Origin: Protonemura montana
Taxonomy: Eukaryota; Arthropoda; Insecta; Plecoptera; Nemouridae
Direction of reading: 5' to 3'
DNA: 64,000 nucleotides
Assembly (NCBI GenBank): GCA_947568835.1
Contig: OX387605.1
Coordinates: 7,940,418 to 8,004,417 of the forward strand
How positions within the stretch are numbered: the first letter of the stretch is position 1; each line of letters starts with the position of its first letter. Made by a program: the position numbers and the translations under genes. Shown here piece by piece: positions 37,423 through 50,056 of this stretch. The notes below the pieces were generated by a model, which worked only from the letters and a program-made list of their open reading frames with translations, searched no databases and was not told the origin of the DNA.

Positions 37423-38665
37423 CTGAAACAATGTTCTGTGTTATAGAGGCAGATCCGGCGCACTGGTGCTGTTGCGATGACCCACTGGCAGAAAGACAAC
37501 AAGGGTCGGGCACGAATTAATCCATCTCGTGGCTTCGGTGTTATGTCTGAGATCGCCGACAGGGAATGTTGTGGTTTCGTGCAAATTGAAGCCTTCTTTG
37601 AAACGGTATTCGTTTTCCAACAATTTTTTTAAGTAGTTACCTACTTTATTTGCGAAGAGCAAGACTATTCAGTTTAGCATATGAACAGTTTGGGATGCAT
37701 TTAATACTGCACCGAAAGCGCCTATGACAAGTCGCATGTGACATGTCGCTGATATCAGAGACCTGGGAAAGAGGTCAGCCCGGTGCATACGGGCTGCGTG
37801 TCCTTGATTATAAGTCCTCCGACAAACATGGCTACAATTCGGACCTAGATAATACGTGCATTATTGTGGACATACCTACACATCAGAGACTAACAGCGCT
37901 TCCGAGGCAACTTGCCTGTCAGTCATGGGTTTAAAAATATCTCAATTTAAAGCACTTAGGTTTCCGAGTCGATACATAAATGACAGCTGCCCGTAAATTA
38001 ATTTGGTTTTACCATAGGTTTTACCTTTTCTATTGTTTCTCAAGAAACGTATTTCACACGAAACGCATCGGAAAGCAGTTTTATTTCTGTAACTTTCTGC
38101 AGCTTAGTGCAGGTCCCAGACCCGCAGGTAGAGCCCGACGCCACGACCGTTCCAGCAACTTCGACGCCTGAAGACCATGCTAGTACATCGCCTCCCTTTC
38201 TACGCGATCACACCAGCCTGCTAATTGCTCATGTAAACTGTTCCGCGGGACCATGAGCGATTTCGGCTCCCGCGGCGTGGACCTTTTAACCTTGACGAAA
38301 GCTCGGTGCTTGCCGTCGATGAGATTGCAGTAATGCCGTTCATTCGCAATGGCTCTTTTTTTATCACAGGTGCTACTTTAGGTCAAAGTCTTGCGGGCAG
38401 AAATCTGCACTACATCAGAAGGCGTTGTTCCGATGCCATGTCCAAGCTGATGATTGAAGCCTAGTCATGGAATGTCCGTGGACAGCTCCCATGGCGGTGG
38501 CCGATTCGGAGGATCATGGTCGAAATTCGCTGCGAGCGGTCTGACTGCAGGCAAAGCGCTCATCGTTCTAAATGGAGACGATTAAAAACTCCTTATGGCA
38601 CAAAGAAAGTGTGAACCAAAGAGCGGACGGTCGTAATCTTTAACGCGCCGGGTTTCTCCTATCCC

Positions 38666-38673
38666 TATAAAAG
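38666..38673 (+). promoter_or_regulatory. Isolated TATA box
   Basis: TATAAAAG on the + strand is followed about 130 bases later by AACTGGCGCAGTACAC. The latter resembles the start of a primer-binding site used by some Gypsy-type LTR elements. This could be a decayed LTR or a cellular promoter. No matching second LTR or coding region was seen. Confidence 0.2.
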
Positions 38674-41600
38674 GACATCGCCGTCGGTGAACGCTTTGGC
38701 GAAGCAGTGTCGCCGCAATTAACACACTCAATTATAAAACTAGTGTGCATTTTTTAAAGTCTAGGTGCTAAATAACGAACTGGCGCAGTACACAAGTCCT
38801 TCGATCGCGATCACATTGCGAAAATGCAGCTCGAGGGTGAAATTTGCAAACTGTCTTCCATCGATTGCCTTCCAAACTTCTGGCGCTCAAGAAGTCCCGC
38901 TCTTCGGCTATTGCGGCCGAACTTATGCAGTGTGAAGTTTTCGCTCAACCAGTCACAGAAATTTGATCCTTAGAAACTCATAAGTTAGTATGCATATCCA
39001 ATTCACATGGTTTACATTTCTCTATAAATGCATCTGCTGATTTGAATATGTTACCATCAATTATCTTCAAAACGAAAATGCTTGTACCGAACCGATTTCA
39101 GTGAGTACCTACATAATTGTACAGGTTGCTCGTGATGCGAGTCGCGTGATGCCTGCCACTGGTTTCGACGGGGTGTCCGTCAGTGGGAACCATGAGGAAT
39201 CTCTAGCCCCGGGTCATAGACCAGCTCCCTAGCTCCCCCGAGAGGCTACTTTCACTCCTTAGTCCACTCGGCTCATGCTCTTGTTCCACGTTCCGGACAA
39301 AATTTGTTCTTCTTTTTCACAAAATTAATCCACCCAACTTTCTTTTCCACGTATACTTAATTTAGATTCACCTTCATCACAATGAACTCCTCCATGGAGT
39401 GGATCATTTTTGTACATGCGACATTTCGTGCATTCTCCAGTGGGTGTACCTAACATATACCTGCACACGCCATGCAGTATACCTGCAAAGGTATGCATTT
39501 TCCACCAAATCAAGTCTAATCTCAAAACCAACAACTCAAAAATGTTCACATACCTCTTCAAAAAAGCTAATCTCAACTTGAAAGAATTTCGATAACATAG
39601 AGTTAGCTCATCCGGAAAAATAGCAAGCATAATTACAATAATAACGCAGGCTATTAACCTCCCGGTTGGACGTGGGCCTCCCACCGCCGTACGGCTTGAC
39701 CGGCGAGTGGCTCCGGCCGAACGCACATGCAAATGACCACCTACGATGCCGCTCCTAAAATCCCAGGGTAGTGGAGATTGCCGGGCTTGATCTCGGCGTT
39801 TCCGAGGCCCGGGGCGTTTAGTCGAATCTGTATGCGACTCTTCTGAGCCGTTCACGATGAATCATGCTCTCGGATGAAACAGTGTCAAGCGCCTCTCCGC
39901 TTGACTGTATTCATTATGGTCTAATCTCAATTGATTGCGATTGATCCAACGAATGATTAAGAGGGACCCGTTAGGCCGTGCTGGGATGGGCTACCTTTTA
40001 GTTTTTTCGAGAAAACTTTCTATGGATTTTGTTTTGCTTGTTATTAGCGTTGCCTTCCCATGCCATACAATACCTGACACAAAAAGCACACACGATAAAG
40101 CGTTTTTGTTTTCCCGAAGACATCCAATCTCGGTATTTCAAGAGAAGAAACCTAAGTTTCTAGCCGCCGATATAAATCATCTTCGTCTTCATAATGAACC
40201 ATTAATTACGATTGTGTACATGGTGTTCTCACTTCCTCGATCCAAAATCGAAAGTTGCATCTTCATCACTCGCTCGCCCTTCCTCCCTCTCACTCGAAGA
40301 CGACTGCACTGCGCGGAGCGATAAGTATGCCGATATATACATTTAATCAACACTTCGTTTGGCTGCTTTAGAAAATCAACATAAGCCAATAATATACCGG
40401 TGTATTAAATTTTCGCCAAGATCGGTATCAAAATACGCCGCTCGCTCGACTTACTGTCCTCCCTTTCGCTGCTTGCTACAACTTTCCAAAGAGTTGTTAA
40501 ACTGGGTTGCTGCTTTAGTGGAAGTCGCCGATTTTTACGACACCTCTTAACGCTCTTGTAGGTGCTTACCTTGATTACATATTAAACGTTTCAAGTACGC
40601 CTTCGAAAAAATGTCTTAGCCTCGCGGAAACAAGTGAGGACGACACCAAGTGGTTTTTGGCAGTGCATGCTGGATTCTGAAGCATCAATTTGCTGTCACC
40701 GAAGAAAACATTCTCGCGTGAAAACCGTTCGTTGTCTTTTAGTCACCGCTGGCTTGGGTGAAAGAACCACTGCCTTCCAGACCCAAGAGAGCCACGAGGG
40801 AAAAAAAGCCGATCGCAATTAAACCTTCACGACGTGAACGACTTTTTCATACCTCCTGACAATTGAACTTAAAGCATGAACCGATTAAAACCAAGTAAAA
40901 ACACTTTGTATAAAAAACACATTCACAGAACCGGACACAATCGCTCACCGTGATTGGCCTATCTCAGACCATCACAACACGACGACTACAACAGCTGAAG
41001 CTGCCCTGTGAATGGCAACAAGTCCTTTTATAGAAGATAATGATTGTAATAACAGAGTATAGCCGTGGTCCGTGGATCGTGATCTGACTGATTGACCAGA
41101 CCGTGGACCACTTGTTGATAGTACAACCACTGTGCTGAGCGGCTCGGCGCGGTATTAGCATAATCCATGCACTTGTCGCATCTTGCTCGACGCGGTCCCA
41201 TTGACCCGGTTCTGTTCGGTCGGCAGGTTGTGATCCACCTCGCCGTGCTACTCGTGCAACGCGACGTTCAGCCCATGGCACGGCACAAAAACACACGGGG
41301 TCTTTTATCCAACGGGCAGTTCGGGCAGTCAAACGTTGGAGATAGATTTTTACTTACAATTTTCGCCGCTTGAAAGTTGACTTGAGGACATCTTCTCGCC
41401 GGAGTTTGTTACCAGAAGTGATTTTTGCAATGCAATTATGACGATTTTTTTTTAAATATTTTCACTTTAGGGTCGTTGCGGTTGCAGAAGTTTTGACAGC
41501 TGCCATTCTATGGGATCTTCTCTGGCATCTGCGAGGCCAATTTCTCGAGAGGCTGTCGCACTGCCAGACAGATCGGGGTCGTGGCCATCGCCAGGGCAGA

Positions 41601-44333
41601 GAAACCGCGCCTGAAAGCATGCACCGCGACATCTCGCTTCGGGGCGAGAGATTCTTCCTCATCTGAACGGCTTCCGCAAACCACCTCGATCCCTCTTACA
41701 TAAACGTTCGCACCGGCGATTATACCCGTCCACGAGCATGTGTGATGGGGGCACCGTACTCACGCCGACGGAAGTCGCCGTTTTGTCGAGAGATGCCATC
41801 ATTTTCAGCGCGCTAATCTCATGTTACGTCGACTTTCTTTGCCGTTTCTAAACGAGCAAAAGCGCCGCGCGCGCCAAACTCAACCGGCGGTTTCTCATTT
41901 TCCATCGGGACAATCGAGTTCACGATCGAAGCCAAAACGGGGCACTCTACGTGCAAAAGTCTGCGCAGCTAATTTCGAATCACGCGTGTTCATTGACACG
42001 CAACGCGCGCAACGGAAAGCAACGGGTCCGTGCGCGCGCGCGCGCGGATGTGGGCTCGCAATTTGGTCCGGTCTATCGGCACAGACGTGTGGAGGTCCCC
42101 GTTGAGATCGATTCGGGTGATTCGCGATCGCCGGTTGTTTCTCATGTTTGGCGCGCCGACAACAATCAAGTCGGCGCTGGTCACCGTTACTTTGAACCTG
42201 CTGCTGCGCTGATAAAGGATGCTGTGCATCCAGGACGCCGTGGCGAGGCTTGCTCTGCACACTGTTTTCATTGACAGCGCCTCGGGGTAGGAGCCGGCCT
42301 CTGCATCGGACACCGAAGATATATTTATAGCCTATTTACATCACGGTTATGTATCTCGTACACAACCCATCGTCTTGCCGGGTTCAGCGTATTGTGTATA
42401 CGTAACGTACCTTCTGTTTGATTAGTAATAAGGAAGAAATAAGTTAGGTATATCACTTCAATTGCAGATGATTGCTTCTTATGAAGACACGGTCTCTTAG
42501 ATCTTCTAGTGGAAAATCGCTCATCACGCTCATAATTTGCTCCCCTTTTGCCAATTGTGGTTGACATCCGTAGGGTTTTCACCTAGTCTGTTTGATCGTT
42601 CTCCATCAATCCAGCCGACTCAGGACAAATGTGACACACTCATGTGCTCATTCGACACACTAACAAATCCGGAGACCGGAGACACCATGGGTATCAACCG
42701 GGTCTTTCGTGGTGACACCCACGTATTGCCGACCCGCACCGGGCAACTCATAATTGCCAGCACCATGCATGGAATCGCTCAAAACGCTTAAATGTGGGAA
42801 CGCCGAGCCAGCATCGCTGCAATGTGGCACGGTTTACGGTAAAACTATCGCGCTGAGAGGTAATTTAATTATTCGCAAGCGATTTAGCCATTGTTTTCTG
42901 CTAGCAGATAATATTCCATGGTTAAAGGTGGCCATGGGAAAACACGGCTTGCTCGATGGATTGTTTGACGTTTCACGATCGAAACCGAATCGTATCTTGA
43001 ATGGGCATGTCACGTTCAAACATCACTCACAAGCAGATCGTTCTGTCCCATTTCTACGCTTTATAATTTCATGTTTGGATTATATTGCGCGCATTCAAAC
43101 TTTCTACATGTGTCCATCATCTCACTGCCGCCTTGATGTGTGTCTAAGGAAAACAATTTCCCGCTGGCACGAATGGCGTTCTATTTTTTTTTTGAAATTG
43201 AAACCGAGATCGTTTCAAACAAAGCGATCTGCATGGAAAGGTGCAAGTCGCCGCTGCGTTCTCTGTGCGAATGTGAAGGTAACTTTCGGTATGCCAGTCG
43301 GCGACAAGTGGAGGCTGGGTCTTTACCTCGTCGTCGAGCTGAGAAAGGGTGTGGGCGTCGGTTGGCGAACAGAGCCGCTGCAGGGAAAGCGCGGATCGCG
43401 ATCATTGAACCCTGACATTGAGACGCCGTCCAGGGATTGATTCGCGTTGTGGATTACAACGACGCAATGTTTTTACAGCTGGTGATTTCTTCGGTACAGT
43501 GAGGGTGGTGAAGCTGACATGATGTCACAGGGAGGAAATAATGGTCTAGTGGTCATGCACGTAGCCTTATTGCAAATAACTTATGGGCTACAAGTATAAT
43601 CGAAAGAATATCGAAATTCGAATGATCGAAACAGATCGTAAAGTGTTGATTTTTTAACTAACTCAGAAAAATGCATCTCCTTAGCAAGTAATTCTTGAAT
43701 ATAATTGGTCAATTCACGGAGTCAAAACCTGTCAGAACTCTTGTGTTACCACAAAACGTTACGCTCGTCGGTGCCAAGTTTTCTTCCTCTTTACTGGAAA
43801 GTGAATGCTACAAACCAGGAAAGTTCGTCAGAGCTCATTTGTAAAACTCCTTTGAAAAGTAGAAGGTGGTTACATTTTTCTCAGTCATTTTACTGATTTT
43901 TCCTCTGTTATTTAGCATGTCTGTGTGTGGTGAGTTGCATTGGGTCTGCACTGGTCTCTATGGTTTCGCACGTGGTGTCAGCACAGCTGGTCATGGTGTT
44001 AGCACAGTTGCTATAGCACCTACATGAAAATATATCGCCCCCTCCCCCCCCCCCCCCCTCCCCCACCACCCCCTTGCCGTCGTGCCAGCGCGAAAGTTAA
44101 CACAGTTTTACAGGAACAGGAAAGAGAGAAATACATTCTACAGAATTGTATTACGCATAAAAATAATAAAATTAATATGAATTACATCAGACGATTTATG
44201 TAATTCTTGGACGAGCAGCGAATGTTTATTTAAAAATTCTTGGCAATTAATTAGAAGTGATCATCAAAATAGATTTATTAATTTTTTAGTATAATGCTTA
44301 TAGTCTCTATGCTTTATAGTCTCTTGTGGCGAC

Positions 44334-44560
44334 CACATATGTCCAGTTCCGTTGGACGGATAAAAGTTTTTAACAACGTCACTTATGCCTTGTTTATCAA
44401 CCTCTAGAATCGTCCTTCGGAAGGGACGTTAAATTGCTGGTCCCCTCGGTGCTCTTCGACAGGAGTAAGCTACGTGCAGACCCTGGGTTTCGTCTTCTCC
44501 CTTGTAGAATAGGTGTCAGTGCCCTAGGCCCAGGTGTCAAAAAGTGCGTCGTCAAGTATA
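44334..44560 (+). repeat. 5S-derived SINE, copy 3 (5'-truncated)
   Basis: Only the last part of the 5S-like head remains. The body is well preserved: TTTATCAACCTCTAGA, CGTCCTTCGGAAGGGACGTT, GGTGCTCTTCGACAGGAGTA, GCTACGTGCAGACCCTGGGT, then GTCAAAAAGTGCGTCGTCAA. A 5' truncation fits incomplete reverse transcription, as is usual for retroposons. It lies in the large spacer left of NOP16. Confidence 0.65.
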
Positions 44561-46546
44561 ACAAATCAATCCCATTCAATCCCAATCCCAAAACCCATTT
44601 TTTTCTCTAAGGTTATGGTCAATACTTAATTTCCTTCTTTTCTTTCTTTCGTTTCGCCCAGAGTCCTGTGTCTTTGCAGATCAGTTCTAGACGTTTCGCT
44701 CATCCCAAGCTTGGCACGACATGGCACCGTAGTGGGCTCCAGAGACTGCGACCAACACATCTACACACTTCTTTTATTAGGCATGTATCACCTCGCGGTA
44801 CATATTGCCATATGTAGTTAGCACTACAGTATGGCTTATGTTGGCCGAAGTCTCCAGTAGCCACTAAAGGCATGAAATCTGATCTCTGAACATTACTTTT
44901 TACATGTCGTGCCATTAGCTGCGATTCCCGACAAACCTAAATAAGTATACCTACAACATTTTCACAATTGAGTGATATCTCTGTACGAGTTTCTCGTTCT
45001 GTCACCAATGGTGTACACCATTATAGTCACCGGCAATCGATTAATTTCCTTGCTTTGTTAGAAAAAAAGCACGCATTGTGAGAAGGTGCATGCCTGATTT
45101 CTCTCTGACCGGCAAGAAAAATCCATTTGTCGGTGGCCTGCTGTCAATGTGGAGAGAGCAGACTGGCGCGTGACAAATACACACACATTCGCATCGAAGA
45201 ATCCATGAAGAAAACAATGCATCGTTTAGGTACCTATATAGTAACTAAAATCGCGTCGTGCATGCGTAATATGGCACACTAGCGCGTACGTGATGTGTGC
45301 GTGTGCTACATGTGTGAAGATGATACGCACCGCGCACCGGAGGAAGCCTAATGCATACCTGTTGGCGCATCGGCAAGTTTGCCGTGAAGAAAGCGACGCT
45401 ATTAAACAAATTGCCATAAGCTCGAATTCGAATCGCAGTGTGATCTTTTAGTTAATAATTCTAACTTAGCCTAGATTCAGATTCATAGAAATCAAGATGG
45501 TATCTTTTTCCAGTTCTGTTTATATCTAGACTATTGAAAATTATTTATCCAGTTAGATTTTCATAATAAATAAATAAAGGTGTGCATGCAATAATATATC
45601 TCGACAACAATATCACTTTCGAAATTCCTTACATACCTCAGTAAGTGTTAAGTGCTCAACGGTTGGCGTCCAGCTGAAGAGGTAATCCTATGCACTCGAA
45701 GCCTTGCGATGTATTTTCGCCTAACCACATGCACATGCGTCAGGGTCCTTATTTTCAAAAATACACTCGTACCGGTCCACACAATACGAAACGCGGCCGC
45801 TACTCGCGGGTCACCGAACGATTATGAACGCGACTTGTAAATCAGACGAATAACACAATTCGCTGACAGAAAACGTATGTTCCGGAACGCGTTTTTATTT
45901 TACGCAATGTCTGTAAACAGACACCGTGGCGATTACGCGGTGATATCAATATTGAATCACCCGAGGATTTGTGAAAATCTGATTCGACCGCTGGTCCGCG
46001 TGACACCCCCGCGAGAGTGTCAGCCAGTGCGCGGTGCTGCAGAGAGATCCTCTGGCCCGCTGTTGCTGCGGCGCACGGTGTTTGGTTCGTACTGAGCGAG
46101 AGCAGCGAGCCCAAGACATCGACACCTGTGTGTCTGCCGCTCTCTGCACCTACTCTACCTAGCTACGATGTGCGCACGCGCGACTAGCGCCTTCCAAATC
46201 TGTCGCTCACGTCTCTTTTCCAAGATTATCTTTGATATTCTGTTTAGAAAATGCAATTATCATCTATTGCATGTGTTTACAACTTCGTTGCCACTTCGGA
46301 ATAGAACTTGTACAAGATGTACTATTCGTGCATTTAATTACAGTGAATAGCACTTACGGGATTTTGTAATAGCAAAGTCACCAAAATAAAAATAACGTAT
46401 TCGAAATGATTGTCAGCTTGTTCTTGGTTCCACTCATCCTACCACAAAAGTTTTTAATGTTGTCTCTTTGCAGTATCAAGACGATCCAATCCGGTTACAC
46501 AGTAATAAATTGAAATAATTGTCCCTACTGCCAATTTGCTGATCAG

Positions 46547-46669
46547 ATGTCCCGCCATGCGACTGTGCTGCTCTCTGCGTTGAGCAACCCGAGTGCAACG
46601 AGAGCAGTGTTGAAGGCACGTGTCGGGGTTATTGTTTTTGTACAAACGCTTCTAAATAATTTAGCTTAA
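46547..46669 (+). other. Upstream ORF in the NOP16 leader
   Basis: A 40-codon frame opening MSRHATVLLSALSNPSATRA ends with TAA one base before the NOP16 start codon (TAAGATG). If transcribed with NOP16 it would act as an uORF whose terminating ribosomes could reinitiate. No homology is recognised, and its existence as a peptide is speculative. Confidence 0.3.
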
Positions 46670-46670
46670 G

Positions 46671-47691
46671 ATGAAGATCAAGAAAAATCAGAGGAGAAAG
46701 AGGTATCGCTTCCATGTTAACAGAAGGAAGATGAAGATAAATCGCGATAAATTGCACAAAACCGAATGGTAAATATCGTTATACTCATTCCTTTAAAAAG
46801 TTAGGTTAAAGGTATACAAATTCCATGAAAACCAGCCATTATTCCAAATAACTAATACACCAAACTGTTTGCTCGCACGTTAGTGTTCCAACCCATAAAA
46901 TTACGACACGCAATGAGTTGTGCGAAAATTTCTTTGCTAAACCATGTATTGACAACCATAGCAATCAATGCGGCAACACTATGGTGGCTATTGGATTTGC
47001 TTATTTGCAATCTGTTGCTTGAACTTCCATTTGCTACTCTGACTTGTGTTTTATTTTCTTGTACGAGTGTGGTTCAAGTGAACTCTAGTAACATTTTTAT
47101 TTAGGGATGTGATAAATGAATCGTGGGTCAAGAAGAAGAGTGCGAAGCAAAACCTTGAGGCAATGGGATTGGTTTACGATCCAAATGTGGCAATAAAAAT
47201 ACCAACAGTGAAGGAAATGTTAACACCTCACCTTCCTGAAGCAAGTGATGATATTTCAATGGAAGAAGAAAAAGAGTTAAAGCCAGTAGCTGCTGCACTG
47301 GAGAGGTTTGCTAAATTACCAAGAAAGAAAGATTTCAAAATTCCAAACAATGATCTCTATTGGATAGCATATCTTGTCGAGCGATACAATGAAGATTACA
47401 AGGTGAGTGTACATCTTTGAAACTAGACTGCAGTAGCATTTACCATATCGCTAGCCCGGTAAAAGGAAATTTTGTTGAACACTAGTCTCACGGACAAATG
47501 TGCTGTTATGAGACATCTGCCTATTTTTTATATTGCATAAATGAGTGTCAATCAATCAATATTTTCTGATTTAAAGTTGTCTTCTTTTTGATCAGGCAAT
47601 GGCAAGAGATCCGAAGAATGTTTTCCAGGAGACTTGGCGGCAGATTCGTGCAAAGATTTACAAGTTCATCAATACACACAAGCCAGAGTGA
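46671..47691 (+). CDS. NOP16: Nucleolar protein 16 (60S ribosome assembly)
   Basis: Three exons (46671-46768, 47105-47402, 47596-47691) join in phase to 163 residues; the human protein has 178. NOP16 is a nucleolar factor of pre-60S ribosomal particles. The N-terminus is Lys/Arg-rich (KKNQRRKRYRFHVNRRKMKI), followed by the conserved W..KKSAKQNLEAMGLVYDPN block, and by YLVERYNEDYKAMARDPKNV and QETWRQIRAKIYKF at the C-terminus, all NOP16 hallmarks. The start is the first ATG that gives the basic N-terminus. The exon 1 donor G/GTAAAT and the acceptor TTTAG/G complete a Trp codon. It lies upstream of an ARL10-like gene and a KIAA1191-like gene, an order also found in human. Confidence 0.92.
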
Positions 47692-50048
47692 TGGTGCATC
47701 GTACATGACCTACCAATTACCTTAATAATTTGATTGCACAATTACTACTTGCTTGTGTAGATCCTTATTTGTTGTTATTTTCAGAGTAAAACATTACTTA
47801 AGAAATGACTGCAAGGGTTATTCCTCTTATCAAAGTAACATTTTGATAAGTTAGTTATGTGTTGTTGATTTGAATTTAAATCCTATTATTAATGCAATTT
47901 TTACATCAAAATTACCCAGAGCAAAAATAATAAAGGTTGATGTTTTTTGCTGAATTTGCATTTGTCGTATTAGCTTGTATTAGGATTCATTGCCAATGCA
48001 TGAGAACCACGTGCCTGCTTTGACGAAGCATTAAATTTAAAAAATCATGCCAGTTGGTAACATATTTTTCTGAAAATTGTTATAATACATTCAGAAAATA
48101 TTACAAATTAATGTGGCAGTAGCTTTTTTCAAGTTCACATTTACTTTAACAGTTGAAGGAAACGACCATCCGATTACAAACGTCAAAACAACTCACCAAT
48201 CAAAGAACTTTAGTCCAGTGTGAACCTCATTTATTACGACAACAAAACTATGCAGATAGCAAACAACTGCTGCGCATAGGTAGTTACATACTTCACCTTA
48301 GAGGCTTATTTTGTTAAGCCAAGCGATTCAGCTAAATTGTTGGACAGACACACCAGTTTTCAAAGAGGTCGTGTTCTGAAACGTACTGAATCCATACCGC
48401 AACAACAGCAATATATTGTACGGGACGTTCTGAAACCTACTGTCACAGCAAAAAGAGCTAATACTGAACCTGATTCGTCCAGTAGATTTTACTAGACGCC
48501 GCCTACTGTAGCTTTAAATCCAGTAAGTTTCTGATTGCAAACAACCTTAGTGTGGGGTGCAACTGTGCTAATTTTTAAAGCTCACCAGAAATCGGCTAAT
48601 TTAATCGAAAAGGACTGAATTTGATTGAAGAATGTAACTTTTTATTGTGAGTACGACTAAAATATCCCATCAAAAATGAAAAAAAAAGGACAGGGAACTG
48701 AAAAAATTACACCATTATTATTTGAAATGTGTCAGTCCTGTAATTAACTTATCGAGTAATAGTTAGCCTACTTCCAGTTTCTATAAGTTTCTTATTAAAT
48801 TTACTTCTTTTGCAGTCTTCCTAGAAAATTGATTAAAATGTTCACAGTAAATACATACATATTTTCAAGTTTAATTGATTACTTTAGTAGGATAATATTA
48901 CACTTACAAAACAAAAAGTATTGGGTGTGAGAAGAATGGAGTCCAGTAGTGCACAATTAATTATCAACATTTCAGCAGTCTGTGTTAAAGATCACCTGTA
49001 CACTGGGTCAACAAATAAGTGGCTACCCCTCTTTCAAATATCACTCTCCTTGCCAAAATCATGGACAATTTCAGTTTTATCTCTAAAATGTAGAGCAAAG
49101 TAATATGTTTGGCTTGTGATTTATCCACAGAAGTACCTACACTCAACACTGTTGTGCTCTATCCTTGAAGAAACTGGCATTGTGCACTAATAATATTAGT
49201 ACTTTGTAATTCCATCGTTACGAAGGCTTATATAGTCGTACGCTGATTCAGAGTCACGAGGGATGTCAAGCGAAGCCAATGGCTCATATATGTGGGTGTG
49301 TCTAGAAATGAGTTAGTTACAGAGAATGTATGAAATACTGCTATTTTCAGGGTATGGGGTCCATGCATTCCTGCCTTTCCTTTCAATTTTGTATAACTGA
49401 TTTTTCCAGCCTAAAACATGCCCCGGTTGGCACATGCCACATTACAACGGCACTTGCCTATTGACACAATATTACAAGGTGTTCAAATACCTTTCCAGTG
49501 AGTTCCGTTCTCGTTTTTTCCCTTCTCACACCTGTTATCCATTATTTTGGCACCCCAATTACCACATAAGAACAAAAGAAGAAATGCTAAATCATGAGAA
49601 TTGCAAATCATTAATCTGTTTGACATCAATATACAAATAATTATCAAAACTTTTAATACTCAAATTATGTGAATACAAATGCTACCACACAATCAATCTT
49701 GATGCATCTGAAAATGCAATTTCTTTCTTAGATCTCTGAAAATATTTATGAATGGGGTATTGAGTGCTTCTGGTTAGATCATTGCATCTGTTTACACATA
49801 TTTTTTGTTAACTAGTTACAAATACACAGAATAAATACATTTTAGTCTCGCAAATTTGAAATTAAACTCGATCATATAAATTAAATGCAGAATATTTATT
49901 TTTAAGAGCTGGTTTTGAAGGTCAGTCAGTGGATTTGAAAGGAATATCAAAAAAAGATGACCACAAAATATTGGCAAAATTTGATATGAACTTTCTACAA
50001 ATTTCCTTTAGATAAATTGCAGTGTAAGTTCACCTCATCTCAGGAACA
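47692..50048. other. Gene-free spacer between NOP16 and the hAT insertion
   Basis: AT-rich DNA holding only the NOP16 3' untranslated region. I see no coding, RNA or repeat feature in the remainder. Confidence 0.5.
47929..47934 (+). terminator. Polyadenylation signal of NOP16
   Basis: AATAAA lies about 240 bases after the NOP16 stop codon, in AT-rich sequence. Confidence 0.5.
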
Positions 50049-50056
50049 CTAATGAC

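Larger units (their letters stand above)
37423..46546. other. Large spacer left of NOP16
   Basis: No gene can be supported. It should contain the 5' exons of the minus-strand coiled-coil gene, but I could not place them. Visible items are a TATAAAAG at 38666-38673, GC-rich islands at about 39660-39800, 41470-41660 and 41830-42300 with an alternating (GC)n run at about 42031-42047, a C-rich run at 44041-44060, and SINE copy 3. The long frame at 42754-43440 has no recognisable content. Confidence 0.4.

Noticed and set aside
39325..39855. A 176-codon minus-strand frame with a GC-rich first part
   Set aside because: It starts at GTG, mixes a basic GC-rich half with an AT-rich hydrophobic half, and has no good splice sites or homology; chance frame or repeat.
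41462..41662. A minus-strand exon with a CTTTCAG acceptor
   Set aside because: Two frames are equally open and neither links in phase to a neighbour; kept only as part of a GC-rich island.
42754..43440. A 228-codon + strand frame
   Set aside because: It starts without ATG, has no recognisable domain or signal, and its composition looks non-coding; the antisense strand is also open for long stretches.
46454..46645. HIGD2A, which neighbours NOP16 in human
   Set aside because: No minus-strand frame upstream of NOP16 resembles the HIG1 domain, so the conserved block does not extend this way in the window.
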